From the NCBI RefSeq assembly GCF_000949425.1, contig NZ_CP010976.1, positions 1,488,001 to 1,552,000 on the forward strand: a DNA stretch of 64,000 bases, written 5' to 3'. The stretch is from Paenibacillus sp. IHBB 10380. GTDB taxonomy: Bacteria; Bacillota; Bacilli; Paenibacillales; Paenibacillaceae. Numbering within the stretch: position 1 is the first letter of the stretch; the number at the start of each line of letters is the position of its first letter. Of the stretch, positions 54,380-62,707 are shown piece by piece. Under the pieces are notes generated by a model. That model searched no databases, had not been told where the DNA came from, and saw nothing but the letters and a program-made list of their open reading frames with translations. The position numbers and the translations under genes were made by a program.

Positions 54380-54452
54380 TATGTATCTCCTTCTTATACA
54401 GATTAAACTTTATCTAGTTTATTCTAACCCAAGAACCCCGTGTAGTCATTAA

Positions 54453-54491
54453 CAGGAGCGTGAGAAGTCATGCGCTCCTGCTTGTTTTTTT
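54453..54491 (+). terminator. Terminator hairpin with no obvious upstream gene
   Basis: Perfect arms CAGGAGCG/CGCTCCTG with a 12-nt loop and a T run pointing right. No plus-strand gene precedes it within 600 bp. It may serve the minus-strand small gene's leader or be the remnant of a deleted gene. The rest of 54492-54760 is without a gene. Confidence 0.6.
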
Positions 54492-54760
54492 GGTAAGTGT
54501 CCTTCCTATCTTGTGTAGAATGATGGACTTTGAGGAGAGGTGTGTCCATTTTAGCCTCGATTCGGGTGGTTCAGCTCATGATCTCGGCAACATGTTCATG
54601 ATATTGCCTTAACGCTTTGCTTGATGGTTGATTGAAATCATATACTCACATTTCTTCATAGCAAACAATACTAAATATTTACAGTTGATCATTACAAAAA
54701 GGAGAGAAGGTGATTGAGAGAAATGGATGGAATAGCATAGCTTATGGAGTGCTTTCGACA

Positions 54761-55570
54761 TTACTTTTGTGATGTCGATTCAATGACTGGACAGAATCCA
54801 GGATTCGTTAAACATAACAATTGGGTGAATTTCGGTTGGAGTTTGGAGAGCTCTGTGAAATAGCTTCCGATAATGTGATTGAGGTTAACTGATCCATTTT
54901 GAAAAGACAGCGACGAGAGGGTTTGGACATGACTGTAATAGTACTTTTTTTCCCGCTTGGGCAGCTTGTAGATAGATGGTGGAGCATGTGTTACGACGTC
55001 AAAGGGATTAGCAATACGGTAGCTGTTCCGAACATACTTTGTAAAAGTTTTCGTGAAGGTCGGATCGCCTACACGTGGGGACCCATATGTAAACAAGTTG
55101 GGTGAGATGTAACTAGTATTGGCTGCAATATCAATAGCACATAATGTCGCGAGTGCTGCACCAAGGCTATGACCTGTAATGTATAATGTCTTGTCGGGAG
55201 ACAATCTAGAGAGTGCGAAGGTAATCTTACTACGAGCTGAGGAATAGATGTCTGTGAAGCCGCGATGTGTAAGACAGTCTTCCTTAATATATTTGAATCT
55301 CTTTTGTGAGGCGATGATGTTAGATATCCAATTGGTCGTCGAGCTAGTTCCCCGAAAGGCAATAATAATTTCTTGCGGAGACTCCAGAATAAACCCGAAG
55401 CGTTCCCATACGTTGCTGATGGATTTCGCTTGAATAGTATCACTGACCGAATAATTCAATGGAACGACGAACGAACCGTCCGTATTTGTAAATTGTGCAT
55501 AGGTCTGTCCGCAGATTGCAGCTAGAAAGATAGCCCATTGCTCTTGTTCATTATTGTTACCCACGTTCAC
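54761..55570 (-). CDS. Lipase, class 3 family
   Basis: 269 residues. The nucleophile elbow GHSLGAALATLCA with the catalytic Ser, the upstream IIIAFRGTSSTTNWISNI strand, and the Asp in SPRVGDPTF plus the His in YYYSHVQTL or LNHIIG are typical of fungal-type class 3 lipases. The start is GTG at 55570 with AGGGCGGGG just upstream; a second GTG at 55564 is possible. There is no signal peptide, so it may be cytoplasmic or exported by another path. Triglyceride or phospholipid ester cleavage is expected. Confidence 0.87.
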   Translation of the reverse strand: MNVGNNNEQEQWAIFLAAICGQTYAQFTNTDGSFVVPLNYSVSDTIQAKSISNVWERFGFILESPQEIIIAFRGTSSTTNWISNIIASQKRFKYIKEDCLTHRGFTDIYSSARSKITFALSRLSPDKTLYITGHSLGAALATLCAIDIAANTSYISPNLFTYGSPRVGDPTFTKTFTKYVRNSYRIANPFDVVTHAPPSIYKLPKREKKYYYSHVQTLSSLSFQNGSVNLNHIIGSYFTELSKLQPKFTQLLCLTNPGFCPVIESTSQK

Positions 55571-55651
55571 CCCGCCCTTCTCTCCTACACTATATTAGTG
55601 GGATGAAGGAGAGATTCCTATATTGTGCGAGACCGTGTGTTAATGAATTAC

Positions 55652-55701
55652 GGAACATGGTACTGTGCGAAGGATTGAGGTAAAGATTGTTCTGAATAAA
55701 T
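55652..55701 (+). repeat. 50-bp perfect direct repeat, left copy
   Basis: Identical over 50 bp to 56949-56998, beginning GGAACATGGTACTG. In frame it reads EHGTVRRIEVKIVLNK, which looks like the tail of a serine recombinase. The two copies flank the Xre-DUF2178 cassette. Confidence 0.85.
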
Positions 55702-55868
55702 CAAAAAATCATTTATAGGGAAATGTCATCATGAGGTTAGGGACATCTCTAGTTGCGCAGTAATTATCTATATTGAGACTATATACTTTTGAATTGAAAA
55801 AAAGTAATTATCATCAATTTAGAAGATAATAGTGGAGATAAATAAACAGATTAGTTTCATCTAACTGT

Positions 55869-55916
55869 GAAAGCGAGCGGTTTCTTTCTTTAAGGGAAGA
55901 TTTCGTTCGCTTTTTT
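55869..55916 (+). terminator. Terminator between the left repeat and the Xre cassette
   Basis: Arms AAAGCGAGCG and CGTTCGCTTT, T run following. The remainder of 55571-56087 carries no supported gene. Confidence 0.6.
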
Positions 55917-56087
55917 ATATCAGTTTTTTTCATAATTTGATTGAGAACGCTAATCGGAGTCGCTGTCTGGATTTATGCAAAATGCTCATATAAACGTCAA
56001 AGAGATAAGCATCAACATACTTAAAGCTTTTTTGGAGATTCCAACGTAAATATCATCGGATTATTTTTCTGGAACATTATCCTTTTA

Positions 56088-56139
56088 TTGACAATATGTA
56101 ACTAGTTGGTTACAATATAAATGTAACTAACTGATTACA
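56088..56139 (+). promoter_or_regulatory. Sigma-A promoter with two Xre operators
   Basis: TTGACA at 56088-56093 and TACAAT at 56111-56116, with a 17-bp spacer. Overlapping them are two 18-bp palindromes: TGTAACTAGTTGGTTACA (56097-56114) and TGTAACTAACTGATTACA (56122-56139). The layout is that of a tightly autorepressed gene. Confidence 0.8.
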
Positions 56140-56160
56140 TATAGAAAGGAGCCTGTTACA

Positions 56161-56370
56161 TTGATTAAAAATCGTATTAAAGTTTTGAGAGCTGAACGTG
56201 ACTGGACACAAGCTGATTTGGCAGAACATGTTGGGATTTCACGACAAGCAGTCATATCCATTGAGAAATATAAATATACACCTTCGTTAGAGTTAGCTTT
56301 CAAAATTGCGAAGGCATTTAATGTATCCATTAATGAAGTATTTGTACCTGAGGAGGATGAAGAAAAATGA
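56161..56370 (+). CDS. Xre-family repressor, short
   Basis: 69 residues, a single HTH_3 domain (LRAERDWTQADLAEHVGISR and PSLELAFKIAKAFNVSINEV). TTG 56161 has AAAGGAG 9 nt upstream. It overlaps the next gene by four bases. A strong promoter with two palindromes lies before it, so it represses itself. Xre plus small membrane protein pairs of this kind are common; the membrane partner is DUF2178-like. Confidence 0.9.
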   Translation: MIKNRIKVLRAERDWTQADLAEHVGISRQAVISIEKYKYTPSLELAFKIAKAFNVSINEVFVPEEDEEK

Positions 56371-56690
56371 GTTATCAATTTGTAATGTTAGCGGTGTCGA
56401 TTGTATTAGGTATATGTGCTATTTCCCTTCGATGCTTCAAAGCTATAAAAACAACGAAATACAAAAATGATGAACGTTGGCAACTGGTTCAGAATAAGGC
56501 GAACCATGTGGTAATGCTATACAATAGTACACTTGGTATCATAATTTGCATTGGATTTGTTATTACAATATTCGTTGATAGTCAATTTACAATGCCTCTT
56601 AATAGAGTGCTACAGTATTTGCTACTTGCAATTCTTTTACGAGACACAATTGAACTATTTGCTTTACATTATTTTGATAAAGTTTTATAG
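56367..56690 (+). CDS. DUF2178-like small membrane protein
   Basis: 107 residues. Membrane segments are at about 5-22, 50-68 and 80-97, with the charged loop KTTKYKNDERWQLVQNKANH, the typical DUF2178 landmark. It starts inside the Xre stop (ATGA). Function unknown; the pair may form a simple regulator with a membrane partner. Confidence 0.8.
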   Translation: MSYQFVMLAVSIVLGICAISLRCFKAIKTTKYKNDERWQLVQNKANHVVMLYNSTLGIIICIGFVITIFVDSQFTMPLNRVLQYLLLAILLRDTIELFALHYFDKVL

Positions 56691-56819
56691 GGTTGTACTT
56701 ACTCTAAACCAGGTTAATGATGTATCTCCAAATCAAAGACATTTTCTATACTTCATTGTAGAACTAATAGAAAAACCTGTAGTTTCTGTTTCTTAGTAAT
56801 GGAACTAAATCTCCCCAAA

Positions 56820-56876
56820 AGACTGCCCTTTAGGGCAGTCTCAGGCTGTCGAGAAAGTCTCGACAGCCTTCTTTAT
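56820..56876 (+). terminator. Double-hairpin terminator after the Xre pair
   Basis: Two adjacent perfect hairpins, AGACTGCCC/GGGCAGTCT and GGCTGTCGAGA/TCTCGACAGCC, followed by TTCTTTAT. Confidence 0.8.
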
Positions 56877-56948
56877 ATTTCATAAATTTAAGACGACACC
56901 GCGTTAATGTTATATATTATAGGTACCTATTTATAGAACGGATGGTAG

Positions 56949-56998
56949 GGAACATGGTACTGTGCGAAGGATTGAGGTAAAGATTGTTCTGAATAAAT
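56949..56998 (+). repeat. 50-bp perfect direct repeat, right copy
   Basis: Identical to 55652-55701. The frame before it reads YRTDGREHGTVRRIEVKIV, so this copy keeps a little more of the presumed recombinase C-terminus, and it runs on as LNKFKESSHEG. Confidence 0.85.
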
Positions 56999-57085
56999 TC
57001 AAAGAGAGTAGCCATGAGGGCTGCTTTATTTGTTTTATGATGCGTAGACCAGATTTTATCTCTAGTATATAATTTCCAAGTGAGG

Positions 57086-57256
57086 ATGGTGAGCACAATA
57101 AAACATCTCTTTAAGATCCAAGCTATCGTTCAACTCTACAACGAGAAGTTATACAATGACTACCTCAGAAGAGGATGTACACCTTTTTCAACGGAACATA
57201 AGATTAAAGGTGCTGAATTCGATAAATTGTTGTCGTATTGGAACCTTAGAATCTAG
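57086..57256 (+). CDS. Small uncharacterised protein
   Basis: 56 residues beginning MVSTIKHLFKIQAIVQLYNE and ending EFDKLLSYWNLRI. The composition is that of a real helical protein. GTGAGG touches the ATG; the next codon, GTG at 57089, has slightly better spacing, so the start is uncertain. It follows the right 50-bp repeat and precedes a nitroreductase gene. It may be a fragment of a longer gene. Confidence 0.45.
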   Translation: MVSTIKHLFKIQAIVQLYNEKLYNDYLRRGCTPFSTEHKIKGAEFDKLLSYWNLRI

Positions 57257-57362
57257 TTTGAGATAATGAATAGATAGGGAGTTTCTAAACACGCCAAACA
57301 AATAAATATTTGGATAGCTGGTGAAGCGTGAGAAGTGATTAATGAATGAAGGAGTTCATAAA

Positions 57363-58040
57363 ATGAGTGATCTAGAGGTTAAGAAAAATGAAATTCTATC
57401 GTCATTTCGATTTCGACATGCAACTAAAGAATTTGATCCTACTAAGAAAATAAGTGATGCTGACTTTCATTATATATTGGAGACAGGTCGTTTATCACCA
57501 AGCTCGTATGGCTTTGAACCATGGAAATTTGTTATTGTGCAAAATCAGGACATTCGTGCCAAGCTTGCTGAACATGCATCAGGCGCCAAAAAGCAGTTAC
57601 CAACAGCGAGTCATTTTATGATTATTCTGTCGAGATTACCTAAAGATATGGTTGCAAGCTCTGATTATATTAAAGGAATGATGGAGAATGTCCAGAAGCT
57701 GTCACCCGAAACTGCACAGGGGAAGCAGACAACCTATGATCATTTTTTGAAAATAGGTTTTGCAATTGAAGATGAGCCCAGAGTTATGTTCGAATGGGCC
57801 TGCCGTCAAACTTATATTGCATTAGGTAACATGATGAATGCTGCCGCTTTGATTGGCATTGATTCTTGCCCAATTGAAGGTTTTAACAGAGAGAAAATCA
57901 GCGAAGTATTAGTTGCAGAAGGGATTATGGACCTCGAACATTTTGGTATTTCTGTTATGGCTGCTTTTGGCTATAGGTTACATGACCCATCTGAAAAGAC
58001 ACGTCAATCTGCGCAGCAAGTCATTGAGTGGGTGGAATAA
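57363..58040 (+). CDS. NAD(P)H nitroreductase family protein
   Basis: 225 residues. FMN-binding landmarks are FRFRHATKEFDPTKKI near residue 15, SPSSYGFEPWKFVIV and the C-terminal FGYRLHDPSEKTRQ. The family reduces nitro compounds or quinones with NAD(P)H in the cytoplasm. ATG 57363 has AAGGAG 8 nt upstream; an earlier ATG at 57342 has none. It stands alone among mobile debris. A weak terminator hairpin lies at 58119-58164 (AAAGCGT/ACGCTTT). Confidence 0.9.
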   Translation: MSDLEVKKNEILSSFRFRHATKEFDPTKKISDADFHYILETGRLSPSSYGFEPWKFVIVQNQDIRAKLAEHASGAKKQLPTASHFMIILSRLPKDMVASSDYIKGMMENVQKLSPETAQGKQTTYDHFLKIGFAIEDEPRVMFEWACRQTYIALGNMMNAAALIGIDSCPIEGFNREKISEVLVAEGIMDLEHFGISVMAAFGYRLHDPSEKTRQSAQQVIEWVE

Positions 58041-58228
58041 CGGTGAAGGGGAGAACTCCCAAATAAATATCACAAGCATATGTGCTCTGAAAATAGCTAT
58101 TGCAATCAACCCAAAGGAAAAGCGTCAGTAGTGATTTAATATAAACACTAACGCTTTCTTTGTCTTGAGAAAGATATTAAATTACTTTGGCCTTCAGAAT
58201 GAACTACAGCTCTGTCCGATTGACCAAA

Positions 58229-58969
58229 CATCAATAGATGCTTAAAGGCGGAGGAGAACCTCCGTACTGACAGTACTCGGGAAGAAAAGCGGTTCAAAGA
58301 GTTGATTGCAAATATCTCACATGATCTACGAACGCCGTTTACGGCGATTAAGGGGTATCGGCAGCTTATAGCTAAGAAGGAGTTGTCGGACGATCAGCGG
58401 CACAAGCTGCAAATCGCCTAAAAGCAGCCGATGAACTGGGTGTTTTGATCGAGCACTTCTTCGAGTATTCCTATCATGTGCACGCGGAGCCGGAGCCTAA
58501 TCTGGAGCGAATCAATCTGACGAACCTTGTCACGGAGTGCCTTGCAGAATCCATTGCGGATTTTGAAGAAAAGAATTTAGCGGTGCATATTGAAGAAACT
58601 GTGCCGGTGTTTGCTTGTGCCGATAAAGAAATGGTCATACGAATTATTCAAAACCTGATCCGCAACTGTGTCGCGCATTCCGATGGAGATATAGAGGTAC
58701 AAATATGGACTACGCAAAATGCGGTCATATCGTTTAGAAATCACGTGAAAAATGCTTCTGAACTGGATGTTAACTGGATTTTTGAGCGTTTTTATACTGC
58801 CAATAAAGCAAAGAGCAGAACCACAGGTCTAGGGTTGTCCATTGTCAGGTTTCTAGCCGAGCAGTTAGGCGGCAGCACAAGTGCGTCCATAGAAGACGGA
58901 TTCCTAAAGATAAAAGTTGAACTTCCGGATGCTAATGCCGATTGTAATCCAGCAGCCTTTGAAGACTAA
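58229..58969 (+). pseudogene. Sensor histidine kinase, truncated and frameshifted
   Basis: The first frame reads LKAEENLRTDSTREEKRFKE then LIANISHDLRTPFTAIKGYR, a dimerisation domain with its phospho-acceptor His. It stops at TAA near 58420. One base over, the frame KAADELGVLIEHFFEYSYHV continues and includes the N box NLIRNCVAHSDGD, then TTGLGLSIVRFLAEQLGG to the stop at 58969. A one-base indel around 58415-58420 broke the gene, and the N-terminal sensor half is missing. No partner regulator is nearby. Confidence 0.82.
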
Positions 58970-59109
58970 TATGTATGGTCAATATAGTATGAGAATTGGG
59001 AACATTTAAAAGCCAAAATATCCGAGCCCCTTAACAAATATCATAACGGACTAGAAGTGCCTGGATTATGGCATCTATTTTGCCGAGGCTTGTTACTTAA
59101 CATATGAAC

Positions 59110-59154
59110 AAAAGAATAAAGCTCCTGTGACTAATCACGGAGCTTTATTCTTTT
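59110..59154. terminator. Bidirectional terminator
   Basis: Long arms AAAAGAATAAAGCTCC and GGAGCTTTATTCTTTT with inner GTGA/TCAC and a 4-nt loop. It ends the minus-strand Xre gene. Confidence 0.85.
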
Positions 59155-59161
59155 GTGAAGG

Positions 59162-59386
59162 TTATTCTTTTTTACCTGTGGAACGCTTAGGGTTGTCCGT
59201 TTGACCAAGAATATAGTCAACGCTTACCTTGTGGAAACCGGCTAATTTAATTAACACAACACTTGGTACATCCAAATTCCCATTTTCATAGCGGGAGTAG
59301 GTTGTTTGTGAGATATTTAAAAACTCAGCCATCTTTTGTTGTGTTAAATCCTTGTCTTCGCGTAGATCGCGAATTCTCTTATACAC
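59162..59386 (-). CDS. Xre-family repressor, phage-like
   Basis: 74 residues, one HTH_3 domain (RIRDLREDKDLTQQKMAEFL, SQTTYSRYENGNLDVPSVV) with a short basic tail. The start is GTG at 59386; the ribosome site (GGTGATGAG) is weak. It is divergent from the DUF6809 gene with an inverted repeat between, a typical phage or element immunity pair. Confidence 0.88.
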   Translation of the reverse strand: MYKRIRDLREDKDLTQQKMAEFLNISQTTYSRYENGNLDVPSVVLIKLAGFHKVSVDYILGQTDNPKRSTGKKE

Positions 59387-59413
59387 TGCTCATCACCCAT
59401 GCTAAGTTTACTT

Positions 59414-59455
59414 TATGCGAAAACTGCATATTGATTTTTATGCGGTTTTCGCATA
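59414..59455. promoter_or_regulatory. Divergent operator with inverted repeat
   Basis: TATGCGAAAAC (59414) and GTTTTCGCATA (59445) form an inverted repeat of 11 bp; a GCATA/TATGC pair lies between. It sits between divergent Xre and DUF6809 genes and probably binds the Xre protein. Confidence 0.6.
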
Positions 59456-59499
59456 GAATTTATGCATGCAGAAAAAAACACTATGTATGGGGAGGTAGT

Positions 59500-59787
59500 A
59501 TGAAGAGTATCTTGGAGGAAATATATTACGGGAACTGGCGCCCAGATGAATCAATAAAGTCTACCGATCACAGATCCCAGCAGATTAATCAGAAAGTCAG
59601 CGACTCCATGACAGACTATAATAAGAATTTATCAAAACATGATTTTGAACAACTTGAAAAGTTATTAGACTGGATAGGCGAGTTGAATTCCATGCACGCG
59701 GCAGCAGCGTTCACCCACGGCTATCGAACGGGAGCTTTAATGATGATTGAAGTATTTAGTGGAGAGAAGGAATCTACTCATGAGTAG
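59500..59787 (+). CDS. DUF6809 family protein
   Basis: 95 residues. MKSILEEIYYGNWRPDESIK at the start and AAAFTHGYRTGALMMIEVFSG at the end follow the DUF6809 pattern found in prophages and mobile elements, usually next to small Xre genes. GGAGG is 6 nt before the ATG. Function unknown. The 240 bp that follow have no supported gene. Confidence 0.8.
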   Translation: MKSILEEIYYGNWRPDESIKSTDHRSQQINQKVSDSMTDYNKNLSKHDFEQLEKLLDWIGELNSMHAAAAFTHGYRTGALMMIEVFSGEKESTHE

Positions 59788-60022
59788 GTAGTAAAACTTG
59801 TGATGTTAAAATTGGTAAATGCAGAAGATACTCTGGCATTTCGAAGTCAAGCTGTATATTGGTCGTCATGGACATTGACCGAGAAATGCGGATGGCAGCA
59901 AGTGTGAACAGAAGGGCAAGGTACTGGACGAAGACTTTTTCAATGTTTAATTTGACTAGATCATCTAAATAGACCCGAACATTATGTGGGTTATTGAATT
60001 GCACAGTCATGGTTACAACTAT

Positions 60023-60351
60023 ACAAAGGTCATAAATAAATTGAAGGAACAGGAATTACAAAAGAAGAAGCGGGCATTGGATAAGCTGCATGAATCATAT
60101 GAAGAAGATATTATTACGAAGCAGGTGTTTATGGAACGGAAGGTGTGGTTCGGGCGAAGCAAATAAAGAAGTTGGAAGAAGAGCTGAATGATTTGCGGAA
60201 AGTGATAGTAGACGAAGTGGATTATCCGACGACGGAGCAGATAGTTGAGCGGGTTGGGTAGCTTAGGGAGCTTTGGAGCACCGCGTTAACTTGCGAAGAA
60301 AAGGAATGGGCGTTGAAGACGTTGGTGGAGTTGACGGTTTGTTATAGGTGA
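60023..60351 (+). pseudogene. Large serine recombinase, C-terminal remnant
   Basis: The frame INKLKEQELQKKKRALDKLH, ESYEEDIITKQVFMERKV shifts by one base near 60150 and continues as QIKKLEEELNDLRKVIVDEV and DYPTTEQIVERVG, then after an in-frame stop CEEKEWALKTLVELTVCYR. This is the coiled-coil and tail region of large serine recombinases. The catalytic and zinc regions are gone. The element it served has been lost or rearranged. The gap 60352-60680 holds no gene. Confidence 0.75.
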
Positions 60352-60680
60352 AAATTAAGAGCAGTATAGTAAGGGGCTGAGTTGATACTCAGCCCTTTTT
60401 TATGGTTTTTCTAACATGAGATTTTTTTGAAAATTTTTTATACCCCTATCTTAGTGCAAGCGACGTAGTATTTTGTGAAGCAAGCTTCAGTAAATTGTTT
60501 GGGAAAAAGGGATAACCAGGAAATTGTCGAAATTAGTATTAAAGTCTCACAAATTTAGTATGAAAGTTACAGGTGGTAGAGGAATCAACTTCTTGAGGGG
60601 CCTATGGTCTGTACAGGTACAATTCTTTCTAATTTCTTACGCATCAGAAATTATTAAAGCACTTTAGGGGGATTAATTAA

Positions 60681-62702
60681 ATGCAAATATCAAAGTTATG
60701 TCTAAAGAACTTCAGAAGCTTTGGTGACAGCGGAACAACAATAAGCTTGAATAAACTTTCTGGTTTCGTAGGAGAAAACTCTTCAGGTAAAACTGCATTA
60801 ATACATGGTTTAGTTAAGCTTTTTGGAGTATCCTCACATGATCGTGCGTTAGAAAAATCAGACTTTCATATTCCCGTTCAAACTACAATAGAGTCGATAA
60901 AGGAACATTGGTTATCAATTGAAGCTCGAATAGATTTCCCTGAATTAGTAGATAGCTCTGGAGATAGTCAAAGTAAAAATAGTTTACCACCATTTTTTAA
61001 TCAACTCGTGGTTCGTTCAACTGCCGAGGCACCTTATCTACGTGTGAGATTAATTGCTAAATGGACTGCTGGTAATACTCCTGAAGGAGAAATTGAACAA
61101 AAGTTGTACTTCGTAACTGTAGCCGAAGGAATTGATGAATCAGATGAGGATTTGGTACCTGTTACTCCACATCAACGTTCAGCAATACAAGTCATTTACG
61201 TACCAGCAGTAAGAGAGCCATCCATACAACTTAAAAATGCTTCGGGTACAATTCTTTGGAGAATTTTAAATAACATCTCATGGCCAGATGATATTGACGA
61301 CACCATAAAAATAAAAATGGAGCCTGTGAACGAATTATTCGATGGGATAGATGGGGTTGCTCAGATAAGAAGTGTTATTGGTGAAGAATGGAAGAAATAT
61401 CATAAGGATGTTCGATATCAAGATGCTAAATTACAGTTTAACAGTTCAACATTAGCTTCAATATTAAAAAAGATTGAGGTGTCATTTTCTCCAACTCATG
61501 ATTTGGGTGAATATAGTGTCGATAAACTTGGGGATGGACTTAGGTCTTTGTTCTATCTATCGTTGGTGTCATCGTTACTGGAAGCCGAGATAAAAATTAC
61601 TGGCAAGTCAAATGCCTCTCTGACTCTCCTTGCTGTAGAAGAACCAGAAAATCATATATCGCCACACTTACTTGGTAGAGTTATGGAAAATTTAAAGGAT
61701 ATTTCAAAAAAGGAAAATGCACAAGTTGTATTAACATCACATAGTGCTTCAATAATCAAGCGAGTTGACCCAGAAAATTTAGCCCATCTGAGAATTGATC
61801 AAACTAGTTTCACGACAATTGTGAAGAAGATTGTTCTGCCTAGTAAGACATCAGATGCATACACATATATTAAAGAAGCCGTGAGAGCCTATCCCGAAAT
61901 ATATTTTTCGAGATTGGTCATTTTGGGCGAAGGTGATTCAGAAGAGATTGTTATTCCGAGAATATTGGAGATAAACGAATTATATCCTGATGATTATGGA
62001 ATATCGATCGTACCACTTGGAGGAAGACATGTTAATCACATGTGGAAACTTCTTAATGAGTTAGATATTCCACATATTACTTTATTAGACCTTGATCGTG
62101 AACGAGGTGGCGGTGGGTGGGGCAGGATTAAATATGCAATCAATCAGTTATTGTTAAACGGCCGAGTGCGTGATGAATTATTAACAGTATGGTATCCAGA
62201 AGGTGATGGTTTTAGAGAAGATATCCTTACTGAAAATCAACTTGAAATTTTTGAAAAAAATCCGATGACTCCTGAGTGGATAAAATCGATGAATGATTTT
62301 TGGCTGCCAAGATTAATGGAGGACAAATATAATGTTTTCTATTCAGCACCACTGGATTTAGACTTTCTTATGTTGGAAACATTCCCTGATGCCTATAAAA
62401 AAACAGTGCCTAGAGGCCCTAGTATCCCGAGTCGTGCTGATGACCTTCAGAATTACAACAAAAAAATAAAAGGTGGCATTATTGCTGCATTAAAAAATGA
62501 AAAATCAACTGGCTATACTTATACAGAAAAACAACATGAACTTATGGTTTGGTATAACACGTTGTTTCTCGGTAGAAGCAAGCCAAGTACCCATATTGAA
62601 GCTTTATTAAAAATAGATGATGATGACTTACTTATTTTTATGCCCGAAGTTTTTACCAAGCTTGTTGAGAGAGTAAAGGAATTACTTGAAAGGAATGTAT
62701 AG
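60681..62702 (+). CDS. gajA: Gabija-type OLD-family nuclease with ATPase and TOPRIM domains (GajA-like)
   Basis: 673 residues. An SMC-like ATPase with Walker A GENSSGKT at 31-38 (after CLKNFRSFGD), signature region LGDGLRSLFYLSLVSSLLEA and Walker B LLAVEEPENHISP with the H loop VVLTSHSASI. A TOPRIM nuclease follows: Glu417 in LGEGDSEE and Asp470-Leu-Asp472 in LLDLDRE. This is the OLD class 2 architecture, which occurs beside a UvrD-like helicase in Gabija defence. The next gene, 5 bp downstream, is such a helicase. The protein is somewhat longer than the classic GajA. GGGGG about 12 nt upstream is the ribosome site. It should cut DNA of invading phage when nucleotides run low. Confidence 0.9.
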   Translation: MQISKLCLKNFRSFGDSGTTISLNKLSGFVGENSSGKTALIHGLVKLFGVSSHDRALEKSDFHIPVQTTIESIKEHWLSIEARIDFPELVDSSGDSQSKNSLPPFFNQLVVRSTAEAPYLRVRLIAKWTAGNTPEGEIEQKLYFVTVAEGIDESDEDLVPVTPHQRSAIQVIYVPAVREPSIQLKNASGTILWRILNNISWPDDIDDTIKIKMEPVNELFDGIDGVAQIRSVIGEEWKKYHKDVRYQDAKLQFNSSTLASILKKIEVSFSPTHDLGEYSVDKLGDGLRSLFYLSLVSSLLEAEIKITGKSNASLTLLAVEEPENHISPHLLGRVMENLKDISKKENAQVVLTSHSASIIKRVDPENLAHLRIDQTSFTTIVKKIVLPSKTSDAYTYIKEAVRAYPEIYFSRLVILGEGDSEEIVIPRILEINELYPDDYGISIVPLGGRHVNHMWKLLNELDIPHITLLDLDRERGGGGWGRIKYAINQLLLNGRVRDELLTVWYPEGDGFREDILTENQLEIFEKNPMTPEWIKSMNDFWLPRLMEDKYNVFYSAPLDLDFLMLETFPDAYKKTVPRGPSIPSRADDLQNYNKKIKGGIIAALKNEKSTGYTYTEKQHELMVWYNTLFLGRSKPSTHIEALLKIDDDDLLIFMPEVFTKLVERVKELLERNV

Positions 62703-62707
62703 AACTT

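Noticed and set aside
59774..60010. Minus-strand frame of 78 codons before the recombinase remnant
   Set aside because: No ribosome site and it overlaps both the DUF6809 end and the recombinase-remnant side; no recognised motif.
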